Positions 35,451 through 44,277 of a stretch of DNA of 64,000 nucleotides are shown here, one piece after another. The notes beneath the pieces were generated by a model, which saw nothing but the letters and a program-made list of their open reading frames with translations, was not told where the DNA came from and ran no database searches. The number at the start of each line of letters is the position of its first letter. Position 1 is the stretch's first letter. Origin of the DNA: Tessaracoccus timonensis (GTDB lineage Bacteria; Actinomycetota; Actinomycetes; Propionibacteriales; Propionibacteriaceae); NCBI RefSeq assembly GCF_900343145.1, contig NZ_LT996886.1, positions 1,240,001 through 1,304,000 of the forward strand. The letters are read 5' to 3'. The position numbers were made by a program, and so were the translations under genes.

Positions 35451-36269
35451 TCACTCGCAGGCGATGCCGTCGCCGTCGCGGTCGAGGTGCTTCGCGTATC
35501 CCGGCTGGCCCCGGTAGAGCGGTGCCTTACCCGCTGCACGCACAGCGGCGCAGTTCTTGTAGTACACCTTGGAGGGGGACTTCGGAGCCGGCTTCTTCGC
35601 GGTACGCGCCGGCTTTGCGGGCGCGACGCGGGTGAGAGCGAAGGGCCTGGAGTAGTAGGCGCGGCCGCCGGTGTGGACGCCGACACGGTAGGTGGTGGTG
35701 CCGACCGTCTTGACGCCGTAGGTGAGGGGGATGATGAAGTTGCCTGCTGCGTCGGTGGTGCGCTGTTGCGACTTCGACCAGCCCGAGCCGATCCGGACTT
35801 CGGTCCAGACGCGGGAGTTGGGTGCGCCCTTGGCGGTGCCCCACGTATTCGTGCCTTGGCCGACAGGCTTCGTGCCCGCGCTGTGGGCGGACACAGTCAC
35901 GGCCGGAGCCGTGCGCAGCAGATCGAACGGCTCCGAATAGGCGACGCCCTCGGGTGCGCGAACACCGACGCGGTACGTGGTGACACCCTCGGTGTTGGTG
36001 CCGTAGGTGAGGGGAATGACGAAGTCACCCCAGTCGTCGGTCTGACGGGTCTGCGACCGCGACCATCCCGTCGGCAACAGAACCTCGGTCCAGACCTCAG
36101 CCAAAGGTGCTTCGGTAGCGGTTCCCCAGGTATTGGTGGCCTGTCCGACAGGCTTGGTGCCAGCGGAGTGCGCGTTCACTAGGGTCGCAGCTGACGCGGG
36201 CATCACCCACGCGGTCATGATGAGGAATAGGACGACGAGTATCGACGCCGAGCGATGGAGCTTAGGCAT
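35451..36269 (-). CDS. Secreted protein with two wall-type repeats and a C-terminal Excalibur domain
   Basis: 272 residues. A signal peptide (hydrophobic stretch SILVVLFLIMTAWVMPASA) is followed by two copies of a roughly 85-residue repeat (AHSAGTKPVG, TNTWGT, VWTEV, WSxSQ, IPLTYG, YRVGV), a Pro/Lys-rich linker and an Excalibur calcium-binding domain (YKNCAAVRAAGKAPL ... LDRDGDGIACE). Excalibur domains occur in cell-surface proteins. The same repeat is found in the proteins at 50.7-57.7 kb. ATG 36269 follows GGAGGT by 3 nt; a TTG five codons upstream is also open. Function is unknown; wall binding is inferred. Confidence 0.85.
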   Translation of the reverse strand: MPKLHRSASILVVLFLIMTAWVMPASAATLVNAHSAGTKPVGQATNTWGTATEAPLAEVWTEVLLPTGWSRSQTRQTDDWGDFVIPLTYGTNTEGVTTYRVGVRAPEGVAYSEPFDLLRTAPAVTVSAHSAGTKPVGQGTNTWGTAKGAPNSRVWTEVRIGSGWSKSQQRTTDAAGNFIIPLTYGVKTVGTTTYRVGVHTGGRAYYSRPFALTRVAPAKPARTAKKPAPKSPSKVYYKNCAAVRAAGKAPLYRGQPGYAKHLDRDGDGIACE

Positions 36270-36432
36270 GAGACCTCCGAACAATGATCCTGAAGTGGGC
36301 GTATGGCCTCCTCAGATCAGATTCAGCCTTCGTTCCCCAAATTCTGTGCCACATGGTAGCGCCGCGGGTTGCTCAAGTCATTTACAGGGGGTGCTTAAGT
36401 AGTTCGCAGATGTGTCACTAGCCACGCTTGAC

Positions 36433-36438
36433 TAAGAT
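36433..36438 (+). promoter_or_regulatory. TAAGAT -10 box upstream of pseH-pseI
   Basis: TAAGAT lies 27 nt before the pseH ATG, with AAAGGAA as ribosome site between. It is the only obvious box in the 196-bp divergent gap between the repeat protein and pseH. Confidence 0.35.
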
Positions 36439-36465
36439 AAGTGCGTCACATCGAAAGGAACCACC

Positions 36466-36957
36466 ATGCTTCGCGATGCCACGGACGCCGACCTCGACGC
36501 GATGCGTCGTTGGCGCAACCACGACGAGGTGCGCCGTGTTTCTCTGACCCAACACGAAATTGGTGCCGACGAGCACTCCGCCTGGTGGGAGAAGACGAAG
36601 CAGGACCCAACCCGTCGGGTGCTCATTTATGAGCGCGACGGGGTGCCCTCCGGTGTGGTGACGTTCTTCGATATCGACGGTGACAAGGCCTGGTGGGGCT
36701 ACTACCTCGATAACGACGGGCTCACCGAGCGCGGAGCCATGTTCCCCGCGTGGATCTCCATTCAGCGTGAGGCTGTGAAGTTCGCGCGTAAGGAGATGGG
36801 CCTGACGCAGCTCGACGGTGAGACGCTCGTCGCGAATGAGTCCGCCGTCGACTTCAACACGCGCCAGGGATTCACCGAGGTGGAGCGGTACTCTCGTGAA
36901 GTGGGTGGCGAGACCGTTGAAGTTATCCACTCGCGCAAGATTTTTGAAGGGAAGTAG
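36466..36957 (+). CDS. pseH: GNAT N-acetyltransferase, PseH-like
   Basis: N-acyltransferase of 163 residues that acylates the 4-amino group of UDP-4-amino-4,6-dideoxy-L-AltNAc in pseudaminic acid synthesis. It has the PseH-type opening LRDATDADLDAMRRWRNHDEVRRVSLTQHEIG and a GNAT C-terminal half (ANESAVDFNTRQGFTEVERYSREV). It is separated by 2 nt from pseI. The nearby ACP module raises the possibility that its acyl donor is an acyl-ACP or acyl-CoA other than acetyl-CoA. Confidence 0.85.
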   Translation: MLRDATDADLDAMRRWRNHDEVRRVSLTQHEIGADEHSAWWEKTKQDPTRRVLIYERDGVPSGVVTFFDIDGDKAWWGYYLDNDGLTERGAMFPAWISIQREAVKFARKEMGLTQLDGETLVANESAVDFNTRQGFTEVERYSREVGGETVEVIHSRKIFEGK

Positions 36958-36959
36958 TC

Positions 36960-38012
36960 ATGGCCGAGCCCATCCAGATTGGCGGGGTGCCCGTCGGACC
37001 TGAGTCGGATCCATTCATCATCGCTGAGATGAGCGGCAACCACAACGGCGATCTTCAGCGCGCGCTGGACATCGTCACCATGGCCGCCGAGGCCGGGGCG
37101 CACGCCATCAAACTGCAGACCTACACGGCTGACACCATCACGATCGACGCCGACACGCCCAGCTTCCGCCTCTCCGACGGGCACGAACTGTGGGGCGGGC
37201 GGCGCCTCTACGACCTCTACGACGAGGCCCACACACCGTGGGAATGGCACGAGAAGATCTTCGCACACGCGGCTGACAAGGGAATTCTCGCGTTCTCGTC
37301 GCCGTTCGACCCGACGGCGGTGGATTTCCTGGAGGGCCTGGGCGCCCCGGCATACAAGGTGGCGAGCTCTGAGATCGTCGACCTGCCACTGATCCGCGCG
37401 ATGGCCGAGACGGGCAAACCGATCATCATTTCCACGGGCATGGCGTCGATCGCTGAGATCGACGACGCGGTGAAGGCCGCGCGCTCCACCGGGAACGAGC
37501 AGATCGTCGTGCTCTCCTGCACTGCTGACTACCCGGCAGACCCGGCGTCGGCTAATCTTCGCTCGATTCCGGTGATGGCGAACGCGTTCGACGTGCTCGT
37601 CGGCCTCTCTGACCACACGATGGGCATCGGCGTGCCCGTGGCGTCCATCGCGTTCGGTGCGGTGCTCGTCGAGAAGCACGTGACCTTGGCGCGCAACGAC
37701 GGGGGCGTCGACTCCGCGTTCTCGCTCGAGCCCGACGAACTCGCCGCGATGGTGCGAGAGACGGCCATTGCCCGCAAGGCGCTTGGCGAGGCCCGCATTG
37801 GCGCGAAGGAGTCCGAGCGCGAGGGCCTACGCTTCCGTCGCTCGCTGTTCGTGACCCGCGACGTGAAGGCCGGCGAGAAAGTGGCTCCTGACAACGTGCG
37901 ATCCATCCGCCCCGCTGGCGGCCTGGCCCCTGACGAGTTCTCCCACGTCGAGGGTCGTGAGTTCCGCGTCGACGCTGTCAAGGGCACCCCGCTCACCTGG
38001 GACCTGCTCTGA
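36960..38012 (+). CDS. pseI: Pseudaminic acid synthase
   Basis: NeuB-family synthase that condenses phosphoenolpyruvate with 2,4-diacetamido-2,4,6-trideoxy-L-altrose to give pseudaminic acid. The 350 residues comprise the TIM-barrel domain (FIIAEMSGNHNGDLQRAL and IKLQTYTADTIT, both PseI-type rather than sialic-type signatures; later GLSDHTMG and VEKHVTL) and a C-terminal SAF (antifreeze-like) domain from about residue 285 (RRSLFVTRDVKAGEK). GGGAAG precedes the ATG. Co-transcribed with pseH. Confidence 0.93.
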   Translation: MAEPIQIGGVPVGPESDPFIIAEMSGNHNGDLQRALDIVTMAAEAGAHAIKLQTYTADTITIDADTPSFRLSDGHELWGGRRLYDLYDEAHTPWEWHEKIFAHAADKGILAFSSPFDPTAVDFLEGLGAPAYKVASSEIVDLPLIRAMAETGKPIIISTGMASIAEIDDAVKAARSTGNEQIVVLSCTADYPADPASANLRSIPVMANAFDVLVGLSDHTMGIGVPVASIAFGAVLVEKHVTLARNDGGVDSAFSLEPDELAAMVRETAIARKALGEARIGAKESEREGLRFRRSLFVTRDVKAGEKVAPDNVRSIRPAGGLAPDEFSHVEGREFRVDAVKGTPLTWDLL

Positions 38013-38056
38013 TTCTGCCGGTCGTCGACGTCACCTCAGGCAGGGCCGAGGCGACG

Positions 38057-38491
38057 TTGACGCGGTTGGGTCCAAAGCCAGGTGGCTGCCCCAGGGGGTG
38101 CGTCACCACCGACGATGCACCCGCGACGCTGCGGTTCCGCGTTCTTGACCGGCCGAAACTGCATGCCGCGCCCGACGCGGGATTTGCTGCGAGGACCTGG
38201 GCACGAGGAGCGCGCAAGGCTGGCCTGTTGCAGCGCGAACGTCAGCGAGCAGCTCGGCAGGCCAGCGCAGATTCCGCTGTGCTGCATCGCGCGTTTCCAG
38301 TCGTGGCGAAGCACCCCGACGGCAGTGACGCTGAGGTGCAGATGCAGCTAAGCAACGACGTGCTAGAGCTCACGTTCCCGCCCTCGAAGGCTGGTCATCG
38401 CAAGGTGCGCATCTTCGACCTGCAGACAGATCCTGACGGGCTGCAGGAAATCGGGTTCAGTGAGCGGGTGGCGTTCACTCCTGAGGCTTGA
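38057..38491 (+). CDS. Hypothetical protein after pseI (tentative)
   Basis: Open frame of 144 residues from a TTG, or up to 16 codons longer from the pseI stop with no good start. The C-terminal 60 residues (VQMQLSNDVLELTFPPSKAG, then HRKVRIFDLQTDPDGLQEIGF) look like a normal small beta-rich protein; the N-terminal part is Arg/Ala-rich and less convincing. It overlaps the convergent gene by 17 bp. No family recognised. It may be the remnant of a longer gene. Confidence 0.35.
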   Translation: MTRLGPKPGGCPRGCVTTDDAPATLRFRVLDRPKLHAAPDAGFAARTWARGARKAGLLQRERQRAARQASADSAVLHRAFPVVAKHPDGSDAEVQMQLSNDVLELTFPPSKAGHRKVRIFDLQTDPDGLQEIGFSERVAFTPEA

Positions 38492-39932
38492 GAATCGCGC
38501 GCACGTTGCGCTTCGCGAAGCGCAAAACCTTGCGAGGCATCCGGAATGGGCCTTGGCTGCGAGCTTTCTCAAGGTCCATCTTGAGCAACGCCACCTGCGA
38601 GCGCAGCGAATTGATGGTCTCATTGTTGCGGTCGATGGCCGCAGTCATCGACTGCATATCTAGCGACGTGAATCCCTCATATTTGTCCGGTGCTGCAGGG
38701 ATCAGGGCTTGGGCGCGTGCCGGAGTCACGGTGTGCAGGCCGGCCATGATGCCCAAGTGGTTCAGGATTCGTTCGTCGGTGTAGTTCCCCGGCCACAGGT
38801 GCCTCCAGCTGCGCCCGCGCATGGTGCCAACGAGCTCACCAAGCGCCTGCCAACGAAGCTGTTCCGACGCCCCACGTGGTGCTGCCGCCAGCGGCGTGAA
38901 CACGAATTCGTCGTCCACCAGCTCGGCCACGTTGAGGTGCAACGACGGGGCGCCGTCCAGCTGCTCGTACCTGGTGCTCCAGGCCGCGATAAAGCGTCGG
39001 ATGGCGGCCATGTCTTCCTTTGCGGCGAGCTCCGCGAACACGGAGGTTGCGGTGCGCGCGGAAGCTGGGAGGGGATCGTTCAGTAGTGCTACTCCGCCGG
39101 GCGCTGCAACAACGATGGGAGCCTCGGATGCAGCAGGCGTGTGCAGCGCGACGAGCCAGCCGCTAGCCAACTCCTCCAACCTGCCAGCGCGGGCTGCCGT
39201 CGTGAGGATGTAGGCGGGATCTGGGCCATTCACCGGAGCTATCGCGGCATGTTCGGCGAGCGCCGCGTGCATCACCGGGTCTGCCTCCTCGGGATCGACC
39301 AGGATGCTCCATTGGGCCGAAGGCCAGGTCAGGCGCACCATGACGTCGTTGCCGAATGCGGCCCTGACATCGCTCAACGTGAGCGGGCGGGTGGTGTCGA
39401 ACGTGGCCAGCACGTTCCAGTCCGCATCCGAATTCGCAGCACGCGGGTTGTGGTTCTGGGTGAGACGGTGGATGCCCAGGTCATTCTCGACCCACATCAC
39501 CGTCGGAGCATCGGGCTTGGCGAGTGCGAGTACGTCGTCGCGCATCTCCCGCCACGTGCGCTCCTCGCACTCCAGCGGCAACACACGGCTCACATCGGCA
39601 AGGCAGAGCACTGCGTCGAACGGCTCAGTATGTTCCGCCAACGCTTGCGGGGCACCGCACCACACCGTCGCCGACGGCAGCAGCGTCCCCATCTCCGCAG
39701 CGTCGACGGCGCCACGCACCAACACGTGTAGTTCGTCGCATTGCTGGGCGATGGCTTGCAGCGTGGTCTCGGGGGCCCACCCGATCACCAGCGTACGTCC
39801 GACGCTGATCCTGGTCAGCGCATCAGACCAGTCGATATCGGCGGCCAGCTTCGGCTTATCCGACCAATACTGGGATGCGCCGCCAATCAAGCGGACGTTA
39901 TCGGGAATGTTGAGGGGAACGATCCTAGCCAT
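38475..39932 (-). CDS. Hypothetical protein with methyltransferase-like N-terminus and C-terminal coiled coil
   Basis: 485 residues, no signal peptide. The first 200 residues have the layout of a class I SAM-type Rossmann fold (RTLVIGWAPETTLQAI, DELHVLVRG, EPFDAVLCLADVSRVLPL), though the glycine-rich SAM loop is reduced. A heptad-rich segment near the end (DMQSMTAAIDRNNETINSLR) is followed by a basic tail. Such proteins accompany glycan assembly genes; no activity can be assigned. ATG 39932 overlaps the stop of the upstream gene (ATGGCTAG). Confidence 0.6.
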   Translation of the reverse strand: MARIVPLNIPDNVRLIGGASQYWSDKPKLAADIDWSDALTRISVGRTLVIGWAPETTLQAIAQQCDELHVLVRGAVDAAEMGTLLPSATVWCGAPQALAEHTEPFDAVLCLADVSRVLPLECEERTWREMRDDVLALAKPDAPTVMWVENDLGIHRLTQNHNPRAANSDADWNVLATFDTTRPLTLSDVRAAFGNDVMVRLTWPSAQWSILVDPEEADPVMHAALAEHAAIAPVNGPDPAYILTTAARAGRLEELASGWLVALHTPAASEAPIVVAAPGGVALLNDPLPASARTATSVFAELAAKEDMAAIRRFIAAWSTRYEQLDGAPSLHLNVAELVDDEFVFTPLAAAPRGASEQLRWQALGELVGTMRGRSWRHLWPGNYTDERILNHLGIMAGLHTVTPARAQALIPAAPDKYEGFTSLDMQSMTAAIDRNNETINSLRSQVALLKMDLEKARSQGPFRMPRKVLRFAKRNVRAILKPQE

Positions 39933-40743
39933 TGGTCCATCCAAGTACGTGCTTGAGTTCTTCCGGGGGAAGGAGAATATCTGCGCCTAGCTCGCTGCGG
40001 GCAAGAGCCTGCGCAGCCTCGGTATCAGTCTGTTCGCCGAACATGTACGGCCACCATGCCTTGAACAACGGCTCGCCATTGAAACCATCTTTGACGCCCT
40101 GGAACTCCATCGGGTCTCCGTAGACGCCGGACTCACAGCCGACGAGAGATCCGTACATGATGGCGGTAGACAGCCTGTTCGAGGCAACCTTCTTGTGACG
40201 CCGAAGTTCCGCCAGCTGCTTGTGTAGGAACAGGCGGTCCGTGCCTTGCCAGAGCGTGCCCCGGTGCCCGTGGCAGATCACGCGGAATCCAGCGTCCTCG
40301 TAGAAGCGTCGAACCGTGGGGTTTTCATACTCGACGTAGTACAAGCACACCGTGACGTCGTCGCCCTCCACCTCGTGGATCTGTTTGACGAGCGCCTCGT
40401 GATCGCCAACCACTTGCTCGAAGTCTGCTGTGCCGTGGAAGGGATACCAGATGGTGCCGTGACGCTCCTCCGACGGCTCCGGTTCCTGCGCTGCCAGATA
40501 GGCGAACGGGGCACCGATAGTCAGGTAGTTATCCCAGCCGACTACCTGCCCACGGCGACGGTTCACGTCGGACCAGATGAAGCGCGGGCGGCCGAGCGGG
40601 GGCTTATGTGCGGCACCAAAGCCGTGCACGAATGTCCACCCATGCTGGATGACGCCTTCGATAGGAGGGGGATTGGTTTCGTCTAGACCACACCACCGGG
40701 CCAGCACGTGGGCGTGGCCGTACCAATGGTTGCTGGAATCCAT
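39925..40743 (-). CDS. Hypothetical glycan-cluster protein, possible glycosyltransferase
   Basis: 272 residues, soluble. Conserved-looking blocks are SSNHWYGHAHVLARWCG, GVIQHGW, the VCLYYVEYENPTVRRFYEDAGFRV segment (broken here as VCLYYVEY and VRRFYEDAGFRV) and KVASNRLSTAIMYGSLVG. The last block, with Ser-Asn and Ser-Thr, recalls the serine motif of CMP-sugar transferases, but no D-E-G or H-P pair was found. It pairs by overlap with the methyltransferase-like gene. Role in glycan assembly is inferred only from location. Confidence 0.5.
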   Translation of the reverse strand: MDSSNHWYGHAHVLARWCGLDETNPPPIEGVIQHGWTFVHGFGAAHKPPLGRPRFIWSDVNRRRGQVVGWDNYLTIGAPFAYLAAQEPEPSEERHGTIWYPFHGTADFEQVVGDHEALVKQIHEVEGDDVTVCLYYVEYENPTVRRFYEDAGFRVICHGHRGTLWQGTDRLFLHKQLAELRRHKKVASNRLSTAIMYGSLVGCESGVYGDPMEFQGVKDGFNGEPLFKAWWPYMFGEQTDTEAAQALARSELGADILLPPEELKHVLGWTNG

Positions 40744-40849
40744 GCGAGCAAGTGTAGCGCCGCCTGCGCGCGTTCAGATGTAGCATCGATGCTCGGCCGC
40801 GTCGCCGTCGAGGGTCAGGCGTTGGCCTCACCGTCCGTACCGACGGAGG

Positions 40850-40855
40850 TAGACT
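40850..40855 (+). promoter_or_regulatory. TAGACT -10 box for the GT2 gene at 40884
   Basis: TAGACT lies 28 nt before the ATG, with AAAGGAGA at the ribosome-site position, so a leadered transcript. It is in the 140-bp divergent gap next to the 39925-40743 gene. Confidence 0.4.
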
Positions 40856-40883
40856 TACGCGAGTCCCCACCTAAAGGAGATTC

Positions 40884-42935
40884 ATGGCCGCGCTGCTGAG
40901 CGTCATCGTCCCCGCCTATGGCGTAGGGGAGTACCTACCCGCATGCCTCGATAGCATTCTGGCGCAGACCCTCACGGACCTCGAGGTGATCGTCGTTGAC
41001 GATGGGTCCCCGGATGAGAGTGGCGAGATTGCCGACGACTTTGCGTCGCGAGATTCGCGTGTGCGCGTGCTGCACAACGAGAACGAGGGCCTTGGTGGAG
41101 CACGCAACTCCGGAGCCCGCGTAGCGACGGGCAAGTACATCACGTTTGCTGACTCTGATGACCTGATCCCCCCTCGCGCATACGAGCTGCTCGTAAGCAC
41201 ATTGGAGCAGACAGGGTCAGACATCGCCGCCGGTAACACTTGGCGCTACATCGAAGGACGCGGCAACGTCCAGTCCTGGACGCACGCGGAGGCATTTGCA
41301 GAGACGAAGCTGCGCACGCACATCCGTGAGTTCCCACTGCTCATCCGAGACCGCATGGTGTGGAACAAGGTGTATCGGCACAGCTTCTGGAAGCGGGGCG
41401 GATACCAATTCCCGCACATTCGCTACGAGGATTACCCCGTGACCTTGCCCGCTCATCTCGATGCGGGAAGCGTCGACGTGATCTCCGACAAGGTGTATCT
41501 CTGGCGCCAGCGAATCGCTGAAGAATCCATTACCCAGCGCTCGCTGGAACTCGACAACCTGACAGACCGAGTGACCTCAGCGCTGATGACCCTCGACGTC
41601 GCCGACGCGGAGGGTGGCGAGATTCAAACGCGTCTGCACAGCTACTTCACTGACATCGACGTGGTCACCGTCGCTACCGCACTGGCGGAGGGCGAAGAGT
41701 GTGACCGGCCCGCCGTCGAAGAGCTCGCGGTCACACTGGCCGGGCGCCTGCACCCTTCCGACGAGCACACCACCCCGCTGGCGCGCCAAATTCATGCCGC
41801 ATTCCTGCGCAAGGACTTCGACGCCGCCATCGCGCTGGCGGAGGTTCGGCGAGGCGGCAGCAAGGCCGATGTGCTGAAGCTATTCATGCAGCCTTCGCGG
41901 TGCATGAAACTGCCAGGGTTGCTGACCAGTCTGGCGCGGGGCGGAAAACCCAAAGGCAAAACCTTCGAGCGCCCGCTTCGTTCCAAGGTTTTGGGCGTCG
42001 TACGCATGGACGGTCAGACGGTGGTCCAGGTGGAATCCAGGCTTCGACGGTTGCTCCTCGAACGCGCAAACATTTCGGCCCATCTTGTGGCAGGTGATCG
42101 TCGCATTCCCGTCGAAACGCACGTCACCGCATTCAACGGGCAGCGAGCCACCACCGAAGTAGCTATTCCCGATGCGCTCGTCATTGAGAGCAGCGACGAA
42201 GCCCACCAGCTAGAAATGACCATCACCGTGGGGCCGCTCACCTGGCATGGTGCGGTGAACATTGGCAGTCGTGAAATCCCGGGTCCAGAGCAACTGTCCC
42301 CCGAAACGTGGGGAGTCGTTTCGCGCTGGGTAGCAGGTTCCTACCACCTTTGGGTACGGCGCGTGCCGCATGACAACGTCGCCGACGTGTATGTGGACGA
42401 TGAGTCATTGACGGTAACCACATCGAACTCTTCCCCGTATGCGGCAGTACTCCGCCCGGCCCCCAGCAGACCGCTGGTGGCCCCCCTCGTCGATGGCGTA
42501 GCCCGGTTCGCGCTCTCCGACGTGCTCGACGATCCAGCCGACGATCCAGTCACGTCGCGTGCTTACCGCGATGTCGTTGCGTTGACTCAAGCAGCTGTAC
42601 AGCGTCTCAACGGGGGCGACCAGCAGGCTGCTCGACTCGTCGATGAAGCCACCGGAGACGGCGTCGGTGAAACCAACAGCGAGGTTATCGGCGAGCTGGA
42701 GTCAGACGTCGTACCTGAGGGCATTCAGCCTGAGACGGTCGACGACGAAGAACAGCGCGCGGAGACGATCAGCGCGGAACACCAATTGACTAGGACGGGC
42801 ATCTTCCCGCTCGTACTTCACGACTACACAGAGGAACCCGTCGAATTCGACGGGAAGCGCGTGATGGTTCGTCGTTCCCCGAGCGGTACCGCAGAAATCC
42901 ACCACCAGCTGCTGGATCATCTGGGGCGCCGCTAG
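40884..42935 (+). CDS. Large glycosyltransferase family 2 protein with long C-terminal region
   Basis: 683 residues. The first 220 are a GT-A domain with LSVIVPAYGVGEYLPACLDSI (shown broken: LSVIVPAYGVGEYL, PACLDSI), VVDDGSPD, GLGGARNSG, the metal motif TFADSDDLI and YEDYPVTL. The remaining 460 residues have no transmembrane helices: a helical part, then beta-rich sequence (LGVVRMDGQTVVQVE, TVGPLTWHGAVNI) and a very acidic stretch (DDEEQRAETISAEHQ). The layout recalls wall teichoic acid GT2 enzymes with C-terminal oligomerisation domains. Substrate unknown. Confidence 0.82.
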   Translation: MAALLSVIVPAYGVGEYLPACLDSILAQTLTDLEVIVVDDGSPDESGEIADDFASRDSRVRVLHNENEGLGGARNSGARVATGKYITFADSDDLIPPRAYELLVSTLEQTGSDIAAGNTWRYIEGRGNVQSWTHAEAFAETKLRTHIREFPLLIRDRMVWNKVYRHSFWKRGGYQFPHIRYEDYPVTLPAHLDAGSVDVISDKVYLWRQRIAEESITQRSLELDNLTDRVTSALMTLDVADAEGGEIQTRLHSYFTDIDVVTVATALAEGEECDRPAVEELAVTLAGRLHPSDEHTTPLARQIHAAFLRKDFDAAIALAEVRRGGSKADVLKLFMQPSRCMKLPGLLTSLARGGKPKGKTFERPLRSKVLGVVRMDGQTVVQVESRLRRLLLERANISAHLVAGDRRIPVETHVTAFNGQRATTEVAIPDALVIESSDEAHQLEMTITVGPLTWHGAVNIGSREIPGPEQLSPETWGVVSRWVAGSYHLWVRRVPHDNVADVYVDDESLTVTTSNSSPYAAVLRPAPSRPLVAPLVDGVARFALSDVLDDPADDPVTSRAYRDVVALTQAAVQRLNGGDQQAARLVDEATGDGVGETNSEVIGELESDVVPEGIQPETVDDEEQRAETISAEHQLTRTGIFPLVLHDYTEEPVEFDGKRVMVRRSPSGTAEIHHQLLDHLGRR

Positions 42936-42947
42936 AGCACGAACGCA

Positions 42948-44108
42948 TCAGCGTTTCGCCGGCTGCAACTTGATCAGTAGCTTTCGGCAAGGATCTTCGA
43001 TGTAGCGGTGGGCGCCCTCGCCCACCATCATGCAGAGGCCTACGAGCAGCACCAGCAGCACCCAGCCGTACCAAGAATCTGACTCGCGCACAGCGCTGCC
43101 ACCGATCTGATCCAGGAACGGCCTGTGCGTCATATACATCGCGAAGCTGGAGATCCCGAGGGAGCGAAGCGGCGCCGTCGACAGCATGCGTGCGACGATT
43201 CCAAGGTTTGAAGCGAGCGATAGCAGGAGCACCGCAAACGGCAACGTGTACAGAGCCCCAAATGATGCGACGCGCCAGAAGCCTGCCGACGGCCCATCCC
43301 ACGGACGAATGATCGTCAGCGTGAACGTGAGTGCGATCATCGCCAATTGCACGACGGTGTGCGTGCGCGCCTGCATGCGTCGCAACCAGTCACCGTCGAG
43401 CAGCGGAGCAAGACACATGCCGACGCAGAACTCCACGAGTCTGGGAAGGGGGTGACGGTACAGCCAGCGATGTCCGCTCAGGGGATCAGCAGCGGGTAAG
43501 TCGGCCCAACCTTGTTGCGCAAATACCACGCACAACACCCACCGGGCGACGAACAATAGAGCCATCAACCCCGCGAGCCCTTGCCACCCGAACCGTCGCC
43601 ACAGTGCCATGACCAGCGGGATCAACAGTGGGAACAGTAGATAGAAAAACAATTCGACGTTGATCGACCACGCCGGCGGGTTGTAGCCCAGACCGATTTC
43701 AAGGTTCGGGTCCCACGTCTGAATGTTGAGGATGTGCTTCCACAAGCCGCCTTGTTCCTGCCGCGTCGCCCCGCGAAAGATAGCCAAGTACAGAAGAACG
43801 GCGTAGTAGACAGGGAGTACACGAGCGATGCGGGCGATATAGAACCGTGCGACGTCACGGCCCCGGCGCGGGTCCAGATTCTGGTAGTTGTACGCCAGGA
43901 CGATGCCGCTTAACACGAAGAACAAGGGAACGCCGACGTATCCCGTCGCAACCACGCGCTGCATCCACTCGGGCGCATTCGACGGCAGCCCGATGTGGGA
44001 AAGCACCACCATCGCCGCTGCTACGGCGCGGATGCCCGTGAGGGCAGGCAGTTCAGGGCGCTTGAGGCTGCGGCGCGGCTGCGTCGTCGAAGGCTGGGGT
44101 TCTGGCAT
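42948..44108 (-). CDS. Acyltransferase family 3 (OafA/YrhL-like) membrane protein
   Basis: Integral membrane O-acyltransferase of 386 residues with about ten helices. It has the N-terminal LPALTGIRAVAAAMVVLSHIG (catalytic His) and the FYIARIARVLPVYYAVL (R-x-x-R) segment, as in enzymes that acetylate O-antigen, peptidoglycan or macrolides. It probably acetylates the surface glycan made here. ATG 44108 is chosen because the 26 codons before it are not family-like and a CATAAT box lies 9 nt upstream. Confidence 0.85.
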   Translation of the reverse strand: MPEPQPSTTQPRRSLKRPELPALTGIRAVAAAMVVLSHIGLPSNAPEWMQRVVATGYVGVPLFFVLSGIVLAYNYQNLDPRRGRDVARFYIARIARVLPVYYAVLLYLAIFRGATRQEQGGLWKHILNIQTWDPNLEIGLGYNPPAWSINVELFFYLLFPLLIPLVMALWRRFGWQGLAGLMALLFVARWVLCVVFAQQGWADLPAADPLSGHRWLYRHPLPRLVEFCVGMCLAPLLDGDWLRRMQARTHTVVQLAMIALTFTLTIIRPWDGPSAGFWRVASFGALYTLPFAVLLLSLASNLGIVARMLSTAPLRSLGISSFAMYMTHRPFLDQIGGSAVRESDSWYGWVLLVLLVGLCMMVGEGAHRYIEDPCRKLLIKLQPAKR

Positions 44109-44230
44109 AGGAGCACCATTATGGGCTATGCCCGTGCCACTTGCAGCGCGGAGAGGGAGAAACGCGTGCGAGTGCGGAAGGCGCACTGGCGGCTTATGGC
44201 CGCCATCGCTCGGCGCCCACTGGAGTGAAC

Positions 44231-44271
44231 ACGACGTTGCCCCACCCGGTCTTCGGGCGGGGTAACGTCGT
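44231..44271. terminator. Hairpin terminator for the beta-helix protein gene
   Basis: Arms 44231-44247 and 44255-44271 pair over 17 bp with two mismatches and a 7-nt loop, starting 7 nt past the gene's stop. Confidence 0.6.
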
Positions 44272-44277
44272 CTCAGG

